Assembly (NCBI GenBank): GCA_934668765.1
Contig: CAKUOH010000002.1
Location: forward strand, 1-64,000
Direction of reading: 5' to 3'
Length of the DNA: 64,000 nucleotides
From: an uncultured Helicobacteraceae bacterium
GTDB lineage: Bacteria; Campylobacterota; Campylobacteria; Campylobacterales; Helicobacteraceae
The notes under the pieces were generated by a model. The model searched no databases, was not told the origin of the DNA, and saw only the letters and a list, made by a program, of their open reading frames with translations. Below, in pieces: positions 10,365 to 19,008 of the stretch (positions are counted from its first letter, which is position 1; each line of letters begins with the position of its first letter). A program made the translations under genes and the position numbers.

Positions 10365-12968
10365 ATGAGTCGTAGCGTAGCAAATGCAAAGGCAAGAGAA
10401 AAAATGCTTAAAATTATCCTTAAAAACCAAGATAAAACCAAAGAGATTGAGTCTTATGAGTTTGAAGGTGAGTGTTTAAAGGTTAAATTTTTCAACCAAG
10501 ATACGCTTTATACTTATGGCAAGGGCAAGTATGAGTTGCTTGAAGTGGCAGAGCTTTGTCAAAATGAGCTTAAAACCTTTGAGTATTTAGCTAAAATCGC
10601 CGAAACTATCGGCATAAAGGGCGATGATGACAAATCGTTACTTGCAAACGAATACGCAAAAATTGAAATCAACGACAAGCCACAAAGTGCGCTTTTTGCT
10701 TATCTTAATGCTGATTTTAAGCCCGCTAAATACCAAGATAACAAGCCTTTACTCTTTCCTTTTGGCTCAAATTTATCGCAATTTAAGGCTGTTGAAAACG
10801 CCATTTTAAATCAAATCAGCGTTATTGAAGGACCGCCAGGCACAGGCAAAACGCAAACTATCCTTAATATAATCGCAAATTTACTTTATCAAAACAAAAG
10901 TGTAGCGGTAGTTTCAAATAATAACGCCGCCACGCAAAATGTCTTTGAAAAGCTTGAAAATGCGGATTTAGATGCCATTTGTGCTGTGCTTGGTAAAAGA
11001 GAAAATAAAGAAAAATTTATCCAAAATCAACACCAAAATTTACTTAAACTTACTCAAATTCATCAAAAAGATGAGTTTCAAATTTCGCAAAATTTGCTAA
11101 ATTTACAACGCGAGCTTGAACGCAAAATTGCCGAATGCAACGATAATTTACACGAATTTTTTACCTTGCAAAATGAAATAGCAAAATTAAAAATTTTTCT
11201 TTCTCAAATAAAACTTGAATTTACGCATTTTAAAACCCAAATGCCAAATTTTACCTTGCCAAAAGTAAGAAATTTAAGCAAATTAAAGGCTGAAAAACTT
11301 CTATACATAAAAACGCAAATCGAAGAAAAATTAAAAATAAATTTTTGGCTTAAATTAAAGATTGTTTTATTTTATGGCATAGGTGATTTTGCTTTTTATA
11401 AAAGCTCTCTTATAGACATTATATGGGCGTTTGAATGGCTTTATTATGAAAGTAAAATCGCTACACTTCATAAAGATTTAGAGCAGAAAAACGCTCAATT
11501 TCAACTCCTAAAACAAAAGGATATTCTTAACACACTTAAAACGCTTTCTATGCAGGCTTTAAAGCTAAATTTGGCACAAAAATATGCTCAATTTAAATGC
11601 GTGGAATTTAGCCTTGATGATTTGTATAAAATACCGCAAAAATTTGTAAAGCAGTATCCTGTGATTTTTAGCACCACACATTCTATCACAAATTCTTTAA
11701 ATACGGATTTTTTGTTTGATTATCTTATCTGTGATGAATCCTCGCAAGTTGATTTAGCCACAGGCGCATTAGCACTTTTTATGGCGCAAAATGTCATCAT
11801 CGTAGGCGATACAAAACAACTGCCAAATGTCATCACAAATGAGCTAATCCCAAAAATTCAAGCTCTAAATAATTCCTATAAAATCGCACCTTGCTATGAT
11901 TATTTAAAGCATTCTTTTCTTTCATCAATCTGTGAAAAATTTAAAAACGCTCCAAAACTAATGCTTAAAGAACATTACCGTTGCCATCCCAAAATCATCG
12001 AATTTTGCAACCAAAAATTCTACAACAATCAGCTTATAATTTTAACCCAAAATGATGATGAAAAAGATGCGATTAAGCTCCATTTTACCGCACAAGGCAA
12101 CCACGCTCGTGGCAGGTTTAATCAAAGAGAAATTGATGAGATAAGTCAAGTTTTCTTGCCAGAACTTAAAGGGCGTGTCAAAGATGAGCAAATCGGTATT
12201 ATCACGCCTTATAACGAGCAAAAAACAGCCTTAGAAAAGGCACTTAACGCAAAAGATATTCAAATTGACACCGTGCATAAATTTCAAGGAAGAGAAAAAG
12301 AAGCCATTGTTATTAGCGTTGTCAATAACGAAGTGAGCGATTTTGTAGATAACCCACAAATGCTAAATGTCGCCATTACACGAGCTAAACGCTTTTTAAG
12401 GCTTGTCGTCTCGCCAAATTTTACACAACAAAATAGCCACATTAACGATTTAATCAAATACATTCAATACAATAATTTTGAAACAAAGCAAAGCACTATA
12501 AAATCAGTATTTGACTTGCTTTATCAACAAAATTATGAAGCAAGGCAAAAATACCTTAAAAACAAACGCAAAATTTCACTTTATGATTCTGAAAATATCG
12601 CCTTTCATTTTATCAACGAGCTTTTGCAAAAGGGCGGTTTTTCAAATTTGTCAGTGGCTTGTCATATTCCGCTTTTGCGTGTGATAAATGGCGTTTTAAA
12701 GCTTGATGAAAAAGAGCTAAAATACGCTCAAAATCCACGCACGCACATTGATTTTGTGATTTATCACAAAATGGATAAAATGCCACTTTTAGGCATAGAA
12801 ATTGACGGATATGCCTTTCACAACGAAAACGCCGCACAAACAAGGCGAGATGAGCTGAAAAATGCTATTTTAGCAAAATATAACTTTACGCTTTTGCGCC
12901 TAAACACCACGCAAAGCGGCGAAGAAAAACGCATTATGGATATGCTAACAAAAATTCTTTATCAATAA
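10365..12968 (+). CDS. SF1 (DNA2/NAM7-type) helicase with C-terminal PD-(D/E)XK-like nuclease
   Basis: The protein has 867 residues. Walker A GPPGTGKTQTI is at about 156, Walker B CDESSQVD at about 455, and late SF1 motifs FQGREKEAIVIS (about 640) and NVAITRAK (about 668) follow. Between the first motifs lies a long helical insertion. The last 70 residues show IDFVIYH, GIEIDGYAFH and RRDELKN, the pattern of the DUF2726-type nuclease fold. It therefore probably unwinds and cuts nucleic acid; such fusions are frequent in defence islands. An alternative start is the ATG at 10404 (MLKIILKN), preceded by AAGGCAAGAG, which would drop 13 residues. The gene ends the island: right after it the native-looking molybdopterin operon begins on the other strand. 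Confidence 0.85.
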   Translation: MSRSVANAKAREKMLKIILKNQDKTKEIESYEFEGECLKVKFFNQDTLYTYGKGKYELLEVAELCQNELKTFEYLAKIAETIGIKGDDDKSLLANEYAKIEINDKPQSALFAYLNADFKPAKYQDNKPLLFPFGSNLSQFKAVENAILNQISVIEGPPGTGKTQTILNIIANLLYQNKSVAVVSNNNAATQNVFEKLENADLDAICAVLGKRENKEKFIQNQHQNLLKLTQIHQKDEFQISQNLLNLQRELERKIAECNDNLHEFFTLQNEIAKLKIFLSQIKLEFTHFKTQMPNFTLPKVRNLSKLKAEKLLYIKTQIEEKLKINFWLKLKIVLFYGIGDFAFYKSSLIDIIWAFEWLYYESKIATLHKDLEQKNAQFQLLKQKDILNTLKTLSMQALKLNLAQKYAQFKCVEFSLDDLYKIPQKFVKQYPVIFSTTHSITNSLNTDFLFDYLICDESSQVDLATGALALFMAQNVIIVGDTKQLPNVITNELIPKIQALNNSYKIAPCYDYLKHSFLSSICEKFKNAPKLMLKEHYRCHPKIIEFCNQKFYNNQLIILTQNDDEKDAIKLHFTAQGNHARGRFNQREIDEISQVFLPELKGRVKDEQIGIITPYNEQKTALEKALNAKDIQIDTVHKFQGREKEAIVISVVNNEVSDFVDNPQMLNVAITRAKRFLRLVVSPNFTQQNSHINDLIKYIQYNNFETKQSTIKSVFDLLYQQNYEARQKYLKNKRKISLYDSENIAFHFINELLQKGGFSNLSVACHIPLLRVINGVLKLDEKELKYAQNPRTHIDFVIYHKMDKMPLLGIEIDGYAFHNENAAQTRRDELKNAILAKYNFTLLRLNTTQSGEEKRIMDMLTKILYQ

Positions 12969-13019
12969 ATCTATACTAAAATCACTACGCAAAATCGATT
13001 GCCGAAATACCAAACGGCT

Positions 13020-13550
13020 TTACTTGCTTGGGCGAAATGCCTTGATGATAGATTTGTCCGTCTCCAAATAATCTCCGCCGATTAAGTCTAGGCAGTAAGG
13101 CACAGCGGGAAATACGGCGTCTAGGCACTCTTTTATGCTTTTTGGTTTGCCAGGTAAGTTTATGATGAGTGTCTCTCCGCAGATTCCCGCGCTCTGCCTT
13201 GATAAAATAGCTGTTGGCACGGCGCGTAAGCTCACGCTTCGCATTAGTTCGCCAAATCCCGGTAGCATTTTTTGGCACACCGCTTCGGTTGCCTCCACCG
13301 TTACATCGCGTTTTGCGGGTCCTGTGCCACCTGTGGTTAAAATTAACGAGCATTCTTTTGCCAAATCTAGCATTGCGCCCTTTATGATTTCAAATTCATC
13401 GCTTACAAGGCGGTATTTCGCCTTCCATTTGGTAATTAGATAGCTTTGCAAAACCTCAACAATCGCCTTGCCACTTATATCCTCATACACGCCGCTAAAC
13501 GCCCTATCTGATGCTACCAAAACGCCTATTTGCACGATTTTATCTTGCAT
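13020..13550 (-). CDS. mogA: Molybdopterin adenylyltransferase
   Basis: MogA activates molybdopterin by adenylation before MoeA inserts molybdate. The 176 residues match the family. LTTGGTGPAKRDVT at about 70 is the MoaB/Mog signature, and INLPGKPKSIKE at about 130 is the second conserved loop. It is the last gene of a minus-strand run moeA-moaD-moaE-mobB-mogA. AGGGGG lies just before the ATG. The gap to mobB is about 40 bases, so co-transcription is likely. Confidence 0.95.
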   Translation of the reverse strand: MQDKIVQIGVLVASDRAFSGVYEDISGKAIVEVLQSYLITKWKAKYRLVSDEFEIIKGAMLDLAKECSLILTTGGTGPAKRDVTVEATEAVCQKMLPGFGELMRSVSLRAVPTAILSRQSAGICGETLIINLPGKPKSIKECLDAVFPAVPYCLDLIGGDYLETDKSIIKAFRPSK

Positions 13551-13592
13551 TTTTGCCCCCTATTTACAAATCAAATCAACCCAAAGCAAGAT

Positions 13593-14087
13593 TCACCATT
13601 TTAGCGAATCTATCCACTCCAAAACTTCCCTGTGATTGTCTAAATCAAGTATAGTTTTGCCCTTAAATGCGGGATTTTGCGCTATATTCGCAGAATCTAT
13701 CATCGCAATCGCATTTGCATTTTCCACATCGCTATTTACAAAATCATCGCGCACCACGCAGATTCGCCGATATGGCATAGTCTTAAAACCCTCAATAAAG
13801 ATATAATCAAGCGGTTCACAGCGATTTAGCAAGTCCATAACAATGTCATTTTGTAGTCCCTTTTGCAAACGAATCGTTGTCTCAGCCGGTGAGATAACCG
13901 CCACATCTGCGCCCGATTCAAAGAATTTATAACTATCCTTGCCCTTTGTATCAAACACAACTTTATTTTTCGGGTCGTGCTTGATGACGCCCACTTTAAA
14001 TTGTGGGACTAAAATCTTGCAAAGCCCTGTAATTAGCGTGGTTTTTCCGCTATTTGAAATACCGCTAAAACTAACAATCTTTGTCAT
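13593..14087 (-). CDS. mobB: Molybdopterin-guanine dinucleotide biosynthesis protein B
   Basis: MobB is a small GTP-binding protein that assists MobA in attaching GMP to molybdopterin. The P-loop SGISNSGKTTLI lies at residues 6-17, and IFIEGFKTMPY at about 98 is typical of MobB. Length (164 residues) is usual. It starts 15 bases after the moaE stop with AAGGTAG upstream, in the same operon as moaE and mogA. The mobA gene is not in the window. Confidence 0.92.
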   Translation of the reverse strand: MTKIVSFSGISNSGKTTLITGLCKILVPQFKVGVIKHDPKNKVVFDTKGKDSYKFFESGADVAVISPAETTIRLQKGLQNDIVMDLLNRCEPLDYIFIEGFKTMPYRRICVVRDDFVNSDVENANAIAMIDSANIAQNPAFKGKTILDLDNHREVLEWIDSLKW

Positions 14088-14102
14088 TTTCTACCTTAAA
14101 AT

Positions 14103-14552
14103 TCATTGCAAAATCCCTGCACCACGCAATTTTTTGCTTCTATCTTTGGCATAGATTCGCGCTCCATCTTTAATATCATACTTCCATATCGGCGCATTTG
14201 CCTTAAAATCCTCGATAAATTCATCATAAATGGCTAGTGCCGCTTTGCGATTGCGTGATAAAATCCCACACATAAAAGAGCTTTTCCCCACGCTCACATC
14301 ACCCTTTGAGTGTGCCATTAAAATCTGCAAGTTTTTTTCAATATTTTGGGCGCGAATCTGCCACGAATCTAGCCACGATTTTAGCAAGGGCAAGTAAATA
14401 TCAAAGCTAAGCGCACTTATGCCATTATCGCTACGAACAACGCCTACAAAAATAGCCACCGCGCCAAAATTCTGCGCCTTTGCCATATCTTGCCACTGCA
14501 TAAAAATATTATTTGTATCTAGCGCACCATTTGCAATGATTAGATTTTCCAT
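14103..14552 (-). CDS. moaE: Molybdopterin synthase catalytic subunit
   Basis: MoaE transfers sulfur from thiocarboxylated MoaD to precursor Z to make molybdopterin. Seen features are AIFVGVVRSDNGISALSFD at about 33, HSKGDVSVGKSS at about 82, and the C-terminal FEDFKANAPIWKYD-like stretch with its conserved W-K. Length is 149 residues. It sits downstream of its partner moaD with a gap of about 95 bases, and upstream of mobB. Confidence 0.94.
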   Translation of the reverse strand: MENLIIANGALDTNNIFMQWQDMAKAQNFGAVAIFVGVVRSDNGISALSFDIYLPLLKSWLDSWQIRAQNIEKNLQILMAHSKGDVSVGKSSFMCGILSRNRKAALAIYDEFIEDFKANAPIWKYDIKDGARIYAKDRSKKLRGAGILQ

Positions 14553-14647
14553 AATCTGCCCCCATTAAATTTTTATGCGAATCTTTGTGAATCTAGCGCG
14601 ATTTGCCACGCAAAATCACGCGAATCCAAAAGCGCGTTTCACCCGCC

Positions 14648-14872
14648 TTACCCACCACACACAGGCGGAAGCAGGGAAATCTCATCGCTATCCTTAAAGA
14701 CAATCTCGCTAGGATTTTGGATAATCTTATCATTCAAAGCCACCGCACAAAGCGGTATCCAAGCTTTTAGCTCATCAATTTTGCCAAGTTCTACCTTTAA
14801 CTCATCAAAATTTTTGCAATCCACTTCTATCGAATCTAGCCCAATGGGTCCTAAAAAATGCACTTTTATCAT
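14648..14872 (-). CDS. moaD: Molybdopterin synthase sulfur-carrier subunit
   Basis: MoaD is a ubiquitin-like carrier whose C-terminal GlyGly is adenylated and thiocarboxylated. The 74 residues end in SLLPPVCGG, as required. GGAG lies eight bases before the ATG at 14872. It starts 12 bases after the moeA stop. Confidence 0.94.
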   Translation of the reverse strand: MIKVHFLGPIGLDSIEVDCKNFDELKVELGKIDELKAWIPLCAVALNDKIIQNPSEIVFKDSDEISLLPPVCGG

Positions 14873-14884
14873 CGATTGTCTCCA

Positions 14885-16186
14885 TCAAAGTTTGAGTAAA
14901 TCATCTAGCAAAATTATATCCACAAATTCGCCTTTTTCATAGATTTTTTGCTCCAAAATGCAAAACGCACCATTAAAGTCATTTATCATATATGAATTAC
15001 GATTTTGACACGGATACACCGCATAAAAGCCATTTTCTAAGTGCAATTCCGCTAACTCAAAGCAAAGTCTATCATTTTTAGCATTATCCACCGCGCAAAG
15101 CAATTTGCCTTTTTTGATAGGGATTTGCGCGGAGAGATTTAGCATTTTTTGCATAATGAGCCGTCCAAAGAGTAAAAAACTCACAATGCTAGAGCTAGGA
15201 TTGCCCGGTAGTGCGAAAATATGCTTCCCACGAAACTCGCCATCGCACTTGATATGCGCTACCACTTTGCCCGGCTTAATTTTCACTCCGCTAAACACAC
15301 ACTCGCCAAACTCGTGGATTATGTCCTTTGTGAAATCAAAGTCGCCCTTGCTCATACCGCCTGTGGTGATGACAATGTCATTATCGTGCAGGGCGCAGTT
15401 AAGCGATTCGCGGATAGATTGCGGGCTATCTTGCAAAAGCGGATAGATTTTTCCTTGCGCGCCAAGCGATTCGACTATGGCGCAAAGCGCGTGATTATTT
15501 GAGCTATAAATGTAATTTTGGCGTTGTGGTAGTTCGCCTAGCTCAATTAGCTCATCGCCACCGCTTAAAATCCCTACGCGAATCTTGCGATAGGTGCCAA
15601 GCAAAATATTGTGATTTTGCGCCAAGATTCCTATGCTAAATGGCGATAAAATCGTGCCTTTGGAGAGCAAAATATCGCCTTTTTGGTAATTTTCGCCCAT
15701 TTTGCGAATATGTTGCCACTGCTTAATCGAATCTGCGCTTTGTTCCCCCTCCCTTGCGGAGGGGGCTAGGGGGTGGGTAATTTTCGTATTTTCATTTAAA
15801 TTATTCGCCAAAAACATCCTATCGCCCTTTACGCAAACATTCTCCACAATAACCAAACAATCCGCACCTTGTGGCATTTGTGCGCCTGTAAAAGTTTTGA
15901 TACATTCTCCCTTTTGAATCGCACAAGATTCAGCATTCCCTGCTTTATTGACACTTGCGATTTTTAGCCCAGATTCGCTCAAAATCCCCAAATCCGCGAA
16001 TCTAAACGCATAGCCGTCCATATTTGAAGTGTGAAATTTAGGATTATTTTCCCGCGCCAAAATACTCTCACAAAGCACACGCCCCACGCATCGATTTAAA
16101 AAAACGCGCTCATACCCCACAGGCGTAACCACCAGCGATTCTAGCAACGCCACACATTCGCTAAAAGAAATATTGTTATTTTTCAT
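14885..16186 (-). CDS. moeA: Molybdopterin molybdenumtransferase, with a palindromic-element insert
   Basis: MoeA inserts molybdate into adenylated molybdopterin. Recognisable parts are the N-terminal SNMDGYAFR at about 53, TGAQMPQGADCLV at about 97, TTGGMSKGDFDF at about 274 and ALPGNPSSS at about 325. At 433 residues it is longer than the usual 390-410. Part of the excess is [12 protein letters not shown] and flanking residues at about 136-160, encoded by a copy of the dispersed palindrome (15743-15779) read in frame. The insert falls in the domain III region between two conserved blocks, and the enzyme is probably still active. First gene of the minus-strand molybdopterin operon. Confidence 0.95.
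   Translation of the reverse strand: MKNNNISFSECVALLESLVVTPVGYERVFLNRCVGRVLCESILARENNPKFHTSNMDGYAFRFADLGILSESGLKIASVNKAGNAESCAIQKGECIKTFTGAQMPQGADCLVIVENVCVKGDRMFLANNLNENTKITHPLAPSAREGEQSADSIKQWQHIRKMGENYQKGDILLSKGTILSPFSIGILAQNHNILLGTYRKIRVGILSGGDELIELGELPQRQNYIYSSNNHALCAIVESLGAQGKIYPLLQDSPQSIRESLNCALHDNDIVITTGGMSKGDFDFTKDIIHEFGECVFSGVKIKPGKVVAHIKCDGEFRGKHIFALPGNPSSSIVSFLLFGRLIMQKMLNLSAQIPIKKGKLLCAVDNAKNDRLCFELAELHLENGFYAVYPCQNRNSYMINDFNGAFCILEQKIYEKGEFVDIILLDDLLKL
15743..15779 (+). repeat. Palindromic element, family A, inside moeA
   Basis: The core is an 8-bp stem CCCCCTCC/GGAGGGGG around the loop CTTGC, followed by CTAGGGGGTGGGT. It is translated on the minus strand as [12 protein letters not shown] within MoeA. 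Confidence 0.9.
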
Positions 16187-16564
16187 TTTTTTATCTACCC
16201 TTAATTTTTTGTTTTGATATTTTTATGCTACGACTTGTTTGTTTTTTTGGTGTCTTTACCGCTTTGCATAAATCAAATCTTTAAGCCATTGCGGATTTTT
16301 AGCACACATAAGATTATCCACGCTATTTTGTAAAAAGTGTGATTGTATCACAATTTTTAAGTTTCTATCATTGTAAAATTTTGCGATTCGCAAACTCGCC
16401 AAAGCAAGGACAGAATTTTCACACAATTTGCAATGGCGTTTGCATAATTGTGCAAGAATCTACTTTGCAAAAATTTTTAAGACAAATCTTATCATTTTGC
16501 ATTGCTTTTAATTAAGCCATTTTTTATACAATCACATTTTTAAAAATCAAATTTGGGGCGACAA
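16187..16564. promoter_or_regulatory. Divergent intergenic region between moeA and purL
   Basis: No gene is seen. A block at about 16440-16507 matches the region upstream of ilvD (about 72-155), differing mainly by a short insertion. TATACA at 16525-16530 is a plausible purL -10 box, and GGGG at 16555-16558 precedes the purL ATG. The moeA promoter was not clear to me. Confidence 0.5.
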
Positions 16565-18880
16565 ATGCAAAATTTAGATGAGATTCTTAAAAATCATAAG
16601 TTAAGTCGTGCGGATTATGATAATATCACACAGATTTTGGGAAGAGAGCCAAATCTACTTGAAATAGGCATTTTTAGCGCGATGTGGAGTGAGCATTGTA
16701 GCTATAAATCAAGCAAGATTTATTTGAGTGGATTTCCTACGAAAGCAGAATGGGTGATTCAAGGACCGGGCGAAAATGCTGGTGTGATTGACATTGGCGG
16801 TGGATATGCGGCGATTTTTAAGATGGAATCGCACAATCACCCTAGCTTTATTGAGCCTTATGCTGGGGCGGCTACGGGCGTAGGTGGCATTATGCGCGAT
16901 ATTTTTACGATGGGTGCGCGTCCTGTGGCGAGCTTGGATTCAATCCGCTTTGGCGAGATTTTGCGTGATGATGAAGTCGGGCGGTTGCATAAATATCTGC
17001 TTTCACGCGTAGTAGCAGGGATTGGCGATTATGGGAATTGTATGGGAGTGCCTACAATCGGGGGTGAGACGAGTTTTGAATCCTGCTATAATGGCAATAT
17101 TTTGGTAAATGCGTTTAATCTAGGCATCGCCAAAAAAGAGCGCATTTTCTATGGCAGAGCAAGTGGCGTGGGCAATTCTATCATTTATGTTGGGAGCAAA
17201 ACGGGGCGCGATGGGCTTGGCGGGGCTGTTATGAGTAGCGATAGTTTTAGCGATGATTCAAAGTCCCTGCGTCCAACGGTGCAAGTGGGCGACCCATTTA
17301 GCGAAAAGTTGCTATTAGAGGCGTGTTTGGAGGTGTTTGAGCGCGATTTAATCATAGGGATTCAAGATATGGGCGCAGCGGGGCTTACTAGTTCTAGCTT
17401 TGAGATGGCGTCTAGGGCGAGCGCTTCTAACGTTGATTCTAACACGGCTTGGCAAAGTGCTACGCCTATGCAAAGCGGAATGAAACTATATTTAGACAAA
17501 GTGCCTATGCGCGAATCTGCGATGACACCTTATGAGCTAATGCTTAGCGAATCTCAAGAGCGAATGCTACTTTGTGCTAAAAAAGGCGCAGAGCGCGAGA
17601 TTATGGAGATTTTTGCAAAATGGGAAGTGAATGCCGAAATCATCGGCGAGGTAACAAATAGTGGTGTAATGGAGCTATTTTGGGAAAATGAGCGCGTGGG
17701 TGAGATTCCCATTGCGCCCATTAGCCACAATGCGCCTATTTTAAAGAGAGAAGTGCATAAGCCAGAGTATATCGAATCCTTGCAACGCGTGGGAATCGAA
17801 AAAAGTAAACAATCCCAAAACGAGCTATTTCGCGCGATTTTGAGCCACCCTGAGATTGCCGATAAAAGCTACATTTACACGCAGTTTGATAACACTATTT
17901 TATGCAATACGATTGTAGGTAGTGGCAGTGGCGATGGAAGCGTGATTCGCGTCCGTGAAAATGGGAATTTTCTAGCTATGAGCGTGTATTGCAATCCGCG
18001 CTTTTGCTATCTATCCCCAAAAGATGGCGCAAAAATAGCGGTGGCGACAGCAGGGCGCAACTGCGCTACGCGGGGCGCAAAGCCACTAGCAATCACGGAT
18101 TGTCTAAATTTCGGTAGTCCTGAAAATCCTAGCGTTATGTGGCAGTTTGGCGAAGTGTGCGAGGGTATAAAGGAAGCCTGTGAAGTGCTAAAAACGCCTG
18201 TGGTGAGCGGAAATGTCTCACTTTACAATCAAACAAATGGCATAGATATTTATCCCACGCCTAGCATTGGAATGGTGGGGCTAATTCGTGGCGATTTGCT
18301 TCGTCATTGCGAGACTTGCGATAGCGATTCGTGGCAATCCACAGATTTACGCAAATCCACCGCGAAAATCTTAGATTCGGCACTCAAAAACAAGGGCAAT
18401 TTAATCGTGCTGCTAGGCGATTTAAACGAATCTTTTGGTGGAAGCTTGTGGCTAAAAATCGCGCACAATCAAATCGCTGGAATCCCACCGCAAATCAATC
18501 TCTACAAAGAGCTTGCCTTGTGGAATTTCTTGCAAAATGGCGGTGGATTCATCAAATCTGCCAAAGCCGTAAAAGAGGGCGGAATCGCCATCGCTGTGGC
18601 AAAAATGGCATTATTTGGCGGATATGGTGTGGCGGTTGATTTAAATTTGGGCAAAGACGCCATTTTTAGCGAATCGCAAAGCAATGCGATTATCGAAGTC
18701 GATAAGGGCGATATGGACGCACTAGATGCGCTATCACGGCAATTTAATGTAAATTACCGAGTGATTGGCAGTGTAGCAAACAAAGGCGCGAATCTAAATA
18801 TTGACACTATTGCAATCACGCAAAGTGAGGCAAGAGAGCTATTTTTCGGCTCATTTGGGAAAATATTTGGTGTGCGGTAG
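16565..18880 (+). CDS. purL: Phosphoribosylformylglycinamidine synthase, PurL (small type)
   Basis: PurL converts FGAR to FGAM with ATP and ammonia in purine synthesis; the small form works with PurQ and PurS. Seen are SEHCSYKSS at about 38, GPGENAGV at about 64, the ATP-binding region [14 protein letters not shown] at about 86 and [13 protein letters not shown] residues after it. Further on are [12 protein letters not shown] at about 274 and the C-terminal [10 protein letters not shown] at about 514. Length from this ATG is 771 residues. A TTG four codons earlier is in frame, but ATG at 16565 has GGGG at the right distance. The purQ and purS genes are not in the window. Confidence 0.95.
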   Translation: MQNLDEILKNHKLSRADYDNITQILGREPNLLEIGIFSAMWSEHCSYKSSKIYLSGFPTKAEWVIQGPGENAGVIDIGGGYAAIFKMESHNHPSFIEPYAGAATGVGGIMRDIFTMGARPVASLDSIRFGEILRDDEVGRLHKYLLSRVVAGIGDYGNCMGVPTIGGETSFESCYNGNILVNAFNLGIAKKERIFYGRASGVGNSIIYVGSKTGRDGLGGAVMSSDSFSDDSKSLRPTVQVGDPFSEKLLLEACLEVFERDLIIGIQDMGAAGLTSSSFEMASRASASNVDSNTAWQSATPMQSGMKLYLDKVPMRESAMTPYELMLSESQERMLLCAKKGAEREIMEIFAKWEVNAEIIGEVTNSGVMELFWENERVGEIPIAPISHNAPILKREVHKPEYIESLQRVGIEKSKQSQNELFRAILSHPEIADKSYIYTQFDNTILCNTIVGSGSGDGSVIRVRENGNFLAMSVYCNPRFCYLSPKDGAKIAVATAGRNCATRGAKPLAITDCLNFGSPENPSVMWQFGEVCEGIKEACEVLKTPVVSGNVSLYNQTNGIDIYPTPSIGMVGLIRGDLLRHCETCDSDSWQSTDLRKSTAKILDSALKNKGNLIVLLGDLNESFGGSLWLKIAHNQIAGIPPQINLYKELALWNFLQNGGGFIKSAKAVKEGGIAIAVAKMALFGGYGVAVDLNLGKDAIFSESQSNAIIEVDKGDMDALDALSRQFNVNYRVIGSVANKGANLNIDTIAITQSEARELFFGSFGKIFGVR

Positions 18881-18943
18881 TTTTGCAAACCAAATCTGCG
18901 ATAAATCTAATCGCAACAAATCCCAAAAAACTACGCTTTTTTA
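18877..18943 (+). terminator. Possible purL terminator (nested hairpin and T run)
   Basis: GTAGTTTT (18877-18884) pairs with AAAACTAC (18927-18934). Inside lies a smaller TGCGAT/ATCGCA hairpin, and GCTTTTTT follows the outer stem. The outer loop is large, so the call is tentative. Confidence 0.35.
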
Positions 18944-18970
18944 GATTCGCTAACGCGATTTAATTTACGC

Positions 18971-18976
18971 TAGAAT
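18971..18976 (+). promoter_or_regulatory. Putative addA -10 box
   Basis: TAGAAT lies 33 bases before the ATG at 19009, in a short gap after the possible purL terminator. AAAAAAGG at 18995-19002 is the ribosome binding site. Confidence 0.4.
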
Positions 18977-19008
18977 TTTGCATTTATTTTTCATAAAAAA
19001 GGCTTTTT

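Noticed and set aside
12985..13353. 122-codon minus-strand frame overlapping mogA
   Set aside because: It is rich in Arg and out of frame with mogA, which has clear motifs over the same DNA.
16553..16564. TTG at 16553 as purL start
   Set aside because: It overlaps the GGGG ribosome binding site used by the ATG at 16565.
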